64,000 nucleotides of DNA, taken from assembly GCA_963973975.1 (NCBI GenBank), contig CAXBCF010000001.1:124001-188000 (forward strand), written 5' to 3'. The first letter of the stretch is position 1. Each line of letters begins with the position of its first letter. The stretch is from UBA1494_A sp963973975. Its GTDB lineage: Bacteria > Bacteroidota > Bacteroidia > Flavobacteriales_E > Vicingaceae. The notes under the pieces are model-generated. The model worked only from the letters and a program-made list of their open reading frames with translations. It ran no database searches and was not told the DNA's origin. Below, in pieces: positions 61,167-64,000 of this stretch. A program made the position numbers and the translations under genes.

Positions 61167-61553
61167 GTGATAAGTCAATTAAGAAACAATCTATTTATCA
61201 ATCTACTTTGGGGTGTTATGGGTCTTTACCTACTCAACATCAGTGTAGATACTCCAGATCAAGAGCCAGAGCATATACCTGAAGATTTGACAATAAACGA
61301 CCAAGAAAGTATTGTTGAAATTATTATTGAACAAGTTTTAGGTTATGAAGATGCCATCAAAGAATATGATGATGACGAACCTGAAGATTGTAATACAAAA
61401 ACGAATATCAAAATAGACTTAATTAACCGATATTCAATTGACAACACTATAAAACAACTATTTGTATTCACATCAAAACAGCATTTTCCTAACTCTAACT
61501 GTTATTTAGCAAAGGGGTTTCAAAAACTCGACATACCTCCACCCAAAACTTGA
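61167..61553 (+). CDS. Small membrane-anchored protein of a conserved unnamed pair
   Basis: A 128-residue protein starting at GTG; an in-frame stop at 61161-61163 rules out an earlier start. An N-terminal hydrophobic helix (residues ~9-25, NNLFINLLWGVMGLYLLNI) is followed by an acidic tail rich in Asp/Glu (EHIPEDLTINDQESIVEIII, EYDDDEPED). I recognise this architecture next to the same outer-membrane-protein gene in other Flavobacteriia, but no function is known to me. It is 83 bp upstream of the barrel gene, probably in one unit. Confidence 0.65.
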   Translation: MISQLRNNLFINLLWGVMGLYLLNISVDTPDQEPEHIPEDLTINDQESIVEIIIEQVLGYEDAIKEYDDDEPEDCNTKTNIKIDLINRYSIDNTIKQLFVFTSKQHFPNSNCYLAKGFQKLDIPPPKT

Positions 61554-61636
61554 TTTGTTTTACGACTTGACTAATTTCTATTACTAAAAATTGTAATAGA
61601 AAAAATTCATACTATTTCAACAAAAACAAATCAAAA

Positions 61637-62494
61637 ATGAAACTAAAAAAAACATTGATGACAATCCTTGTGATCACATCATCAACATTTTCCTTCGCTC
61701 AAATTACAAAAACTGAAAAGGATAGCATTTATATCAAACAAGTAGAAGACCATAAAGAACCTAATAAGGTTTTACACGCAGAACCACTCTACATTGATTT
61801 AATTCGTGATTTGGGAGCAAGGCGTGGAGAAAAGGAGTGGAACTTGGGCTTAGGACTAACAGATAACTTAAAATTTGATTCTTATGAAGCCTTAATAGAA
61901 TACGAATGGGCTCCAGTTGATCGATTAGGATTAGAAGTTGAATTACCCTTTACCTTTTATTCTCCTGTAAATGGCACAGAGAAAAATACACTACCGTCCA
62001 ATCAATTGAACAGCATAAAAGTTGCAGCACAATGGTCATTCTTTGTTAATGAGCCAATGGCAACTTCAATGGCTATCGGATACATTAATGAGTTTGAACT
62101 ATCCGACTTCAGAAACTTTGGAAAGCCTTTTATTAAAGGAAATATATATAATCCATTTTTGGTAGTAGCTAAACGTTGGGGTACTAATTTTCACTCATTA
62201 ATTTATACTGGACCAAAAATTGAACAAAATTTTAGCAGCAAGAAATTCCATTCAACTTATGACGTCAATACTAGTTTTCACTACATGATTTCAGGAACTA
62301 GAAACTTTATTGGAGTAGAATTTAATAAGACAATTGCCAATGAGGACTTTGATATGACCATAAGACCACAAATGCGGTTGGGAATAGCTGATAATCTTCT
62401 AATTGGTATAGTAGCTGGAATTCCAGTGAGTAGAGAAAATGAGCGATTAAGCTCATTTGTAAGACTAATATGGGAACCGAAACATCTTCATTAA
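61637..62494 (+). CDS. Outer-membrane beta-barrel protein (partner of the small membrane protein)
   Basis: A 285-residue protein with a signal peptide (MKLKKTLMTILVITSSTFSFAQ) and a conserved start HAEPLYIDLIRDLGARRGEKE followed by barrel strands: EWNLGLGLTDNL, ALIEYEWAPVDRLGLEVELPF, VAAQWSFF, and a C-terminal strand LSSFVRLIWEPKHLH. The shape is that of small porin-like or phenol/alkane transport barrels, but the substrate is unknown. The pair sits between the acyl-CoA synthetase gene and a degraded copy of that gene's 3' end, which hints at acquisition or duplication at this locus. Confidence 0.7.
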   Translation: MKLKKTLMTILVITSSTFSFAQITKTEKDSIYIKQVEDHKEPNKVLHAEPLYIDLIRDLGARRGEKEWNLGLGLTDNLKFDSYEALIEYEWAPVDRLGLEVELPFTFYSPVNGTEKNTLPSNQLNSIKVAAQWSFFVNEPMATSMAIGYINEFELSDFRNFGKPFIKGNIYNPFLVVAKRWGTNFHSLIYTGPKIEQNFSSKKFHSTYDVNTSFHYMISGTRNFIGVEFNKTIANEDFDMTIRPQMRLGIADNLLIGIVAGIPVSRENERLSSFVRLIWEPKHLH

Positions 62495-62497
62495 ACA

Positions 62498-62689
62498 AAA
62501 CACCCTGCATCGATTATACAACCTGATTTTAAGTTTACAGAAGAATGGTGCAAACGAAAAGGAATTCACTATGCCTCAGCAAATGAAATTGTTAATAATG
62601 GAGAACTAACACCCACCATGAAAATTATGCGCCGATTAGTAATGGGAAACTTTAAAGATCAAATAGAGGATTGCTATCGGAGAAAATAG
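62498..62689 (+). pseudogene. Decayed duplicate of the acyl-CoA synthetase 3' end
   Basis: This 192-base segment translates in one frame to a close match of the synthetase C-terminus. Shared runs include EEWCKRK, SANEIV, GELTPTMKI and NFKDQIEDCYR; the source is 60801-61106. It lacks an internal 114 bases (38 codons, about 60900-61014 of the source), so the frame is kept. It begins one codon after the stop of the preceding barrel gene, in the same frame, and has no start codon or adenylation core. It is a non-functional relic. Confidence 0.85.
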
Positions 62690-62690
62690 T

Positions 62691-62716
62691 AAAGAAGAGG
62701 CAACTGCCTCTTCTTT
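62691..62716. terminator. Bidirectional rho-independent terminator
   Basis: An 11-bp perfect stem (AAAGAAGAGGC / GCCTCTTCTTT) with a 4-base loop lies between the synthetase relic (+) and the TonB-dependent receptor (-). T-rich sequence follows on the plus strand. Confidence 0.8.
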
Positions 62717-62729
62717 ATATTTCTATTAA

Positions 62730-64000
62730 TTAAAACTTGTAATTGATTCCTAAGCTAACGGATGTGCCAGGAAAAAATTGACTATAAATCTGATCTGCTG
62801 CACCAAACGATTCAAAAAATTCTTCTCTAGCATCGTCTAAAATATTTGAGACTTTCAGGTCAACTTCCGTTCTTTGATTTTCTCCTAACTTCTTAGAAAT
62901 ACCCAAATTTAAACTGTGAAATGGTTGCTGGTAGATATCAGGAACAAAACCTGTTCCAACAATTAATAAAGTTTTACCCTTTACATTATAGAATATTCCA
63001 GCATTTATTCCCTTATCTAAATTGCTGTAGGTTACTCCAAAGTTTACAACATATGGAGCCTGACCTGCCATTTCTCTTTCATTTTCAATAGATTCACCTT
63101 CTCTTTTATTGTCTTCTCTTCCGCCAAACTCGCCTTCTGTCATCTCAATAACTGATTCGACAATGGTGATATTTCCACTCAAACTTAATTTTTCAAATTT
63201 CTCTCCAAGAAAATCCAAGCTTTTAGTTGCCTCTAACTCAAATCCATACAACCTTCCTTGTCCAACATTTCTAGCTTGGTATTCAAATCCTGTGTTAACC
63301 AAAGGTATTCTAACTAATTCAATAGGGTTTTCAAATTGCTTATAAAAGAAACTAGCTGAAAAAATCTGCCCGTTACTCATAAACTTTTCCCAACGAATGT
63401 CAATGTTGTCGATATCTGTTTGTTTTAAATCACCAAACCAATTTGACCCAGGATATTCAAACAAAGAGCCGTTAAATGTTCTTGAAGTAATAGGATCTAG
63501 GATTTGAGCAAAAGAAAGTTCCTTAAAAGAAGGTCTAGCAATAGTTCTAGCATAACCAAATCTTAAATTTTGCTCTTCAGCTACTGTATAAATAAAGTTA
63601 GCAGTTGGAAAAAGGTCTGTTGATTCTAATACTATTTCATTATCTAAGTTATTACCTCCATTTCCAGATGCAAATGCTTGATCTCTCCCTGTATGTCTTT
63701 GAACAAAGTTTTCAACTCTTAAACCTATAATACTCTTAAAGTTTGGACTTAAAGCAAATTCATTAGAAACATAAACAGCTGATGTTAAAGAATTAGCTAA
63801 ATATGCATTAGGATTAGGATTGTTGTTTTTATCAACTAAGTACGACCCATTCGGAGTATTTGGAAAAATATTTTCAGGTTTCAAAACCTCATTTGGATCG
63901 TTGTTAATCCAATTCTGTCCAGAGGTAAATTGAATAGAGTATTCTAAAATTGAATAATCTCTTTCTTTATAGTTACTGCTTAAACCAAATTTTAATTTTG
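62730..64000 (-). CDS. TonB-dependent receptor, C-terminal part (5' end beyond window)
   Basis: The frame is open from its stop at 62730 to the window edge, so at least 422 residues of a larger outer-membrane receptor are visible. An internal ATG/TTG must not be taken as the start. Strands of the 22-strand barrel are clear: VYVSNEFALSPNFKSIIGLRVENFVQRH, NLRFGYARTIARPSFKELS (a hallmark of TonB receptors), FEYQARNVGQGRLYGFELEATKSLDFL, SLNLGISKKLGENQRTEVDLKVSN and a terminal aromatic strand GTSVSLGINYKF. The N-terminal plug is not in the window, and the substrate cannot be inferred. Confidence 0.93.
   Translation of the reverse strand, partial: KLKFGLSSNYKERDYSILEYSIQFTSGQNWINNDPNEVLKPENIFPNTPNGSYLVDKNNNPNPNAYLANSLTSAVYVSNEFALSPNFKSIIGLRVENFVQRHTGRDQAFASGNGGNNLDNEIVLESTDLFPTANFIYTVAEEQNLRFGYARTIARPSFKELSFAQILDPITSRTFNGSLFEYPGSNWFGDLKQTDIDNIDIRWEKFMSNGQIFSASFFYKQFENPIELVRIPLVNTGFEYQARNVGQGRLYGFELEATKSLDFLGEKFEKLSLSGNITIVESVIEMTEGEFGGREDNKREGESIENEREMAGQAPYVVNFGVTYSNLDKGINAGIFYNVKGKTLLIVGTGFVPDIYQQPFHSLNLGISKKLGENQRTEVDLKVSNILDDAREEFFESFGAADQIYSQFFPGTSVSLGINYKF

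Overview
The window is a compact, low-GC chromosomal segment from a member of the Bacteroidota, most likely Flavobacteriales. The evidence is: secreted proteins ending in type IX secretion (T9SS) type A sorting domains, many promoter -7 boxes of the form TAnnTTTG, the long Bacteroidota-type IspG, a b558-type SdhCAB complex, and the ftsH-cdsA-psd and DAHP synthase/chorismate mutase gene types common in this phylum. Gene density is high, most genes are housekeeping, and I see no rRNA, tRNA, CRISPR array or insertion sequence.

Layout. 1-1.7 kb: MlaE/MlaF-type lipid ABC transporter. 1.7-8 kb: three tandem paralogous T9SS cargo proteins. 8-14.5 kb: glycine decarboxylase GcvP, then the kynurenine genes kynU and kmo with an outer-membrane protein. 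14.5-23 kb: metallo-hydrolase, a large pseudo-peptidase/beta-propeller/barrel protein, TSUP permease, M20 amidohydrolase, coiled-coil lipoprotein and ispG. 23-25.2 kb: an accessory island with two orphan genes, each bounded by long imperfect inverted repeats that look like integron attC sites, followed by the relic of a T9SS C-terminal domain. 25.2-33 kb: alpha/beta hydrolase, PepP, sdhCAB, and an aminotransferase with an omega-amidase-like nitrilase. 33-45 kb: punA, glycosyltransferase, DUF547, TPR-PP2C phosphatase, NUDIX, pyrE, SRPBCC, birA, rsfS, ftsH, DUF2007, cdsA and psd. 45-54 kb: small unknown genes, DAHP synthase/chorismate mutase, YjjG-like nucleotidase, upp, polysaccharide deacetylase, radC and purL. 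54-59 kb: membrane protein, amidohydrolase, the SiaC/SiaB pair, DinB and a Crp/Fnr regulator. 59-64 kb: acyl-CoA synthetase, an unknown small membrane protein with an outer-membrane protein, a decayed copy of the synthetase 3' end, and the 3' part of a TonB-dependent receptor that runs off the window.

How genes work together. kynU and kmo are consecutive enzymes of tryptophan catabolism. sdhCAB forms the respiratory succinate:quinone oxidoreductase. The aminotransferase and nitrilase may form a transamination/omega-amidase pair. pyrE, upp, punA, purL and the YjjG-like enzyme act in nucleotide synthesis and salvage. cdsA and psd act in phospholipid synthesis. SiaB/SiaC is a kinase/phosphoprotein switch that may be paired with the PP2C phosphatase at 35.4-37.8 kb.

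The best candidate for something undescribed is the 22994-24764 island: attC-like repeats with no integrase in view, carrying a four-helix membrane protein and a possible HEPN-like protein. The conserved vicinal cysteine pair in the three T9SS paralogs, the small-membrane/outer-membrane gene pair at 61.2-62.5 kb, and -7 boxes lying directly against start codons are also worth checking.
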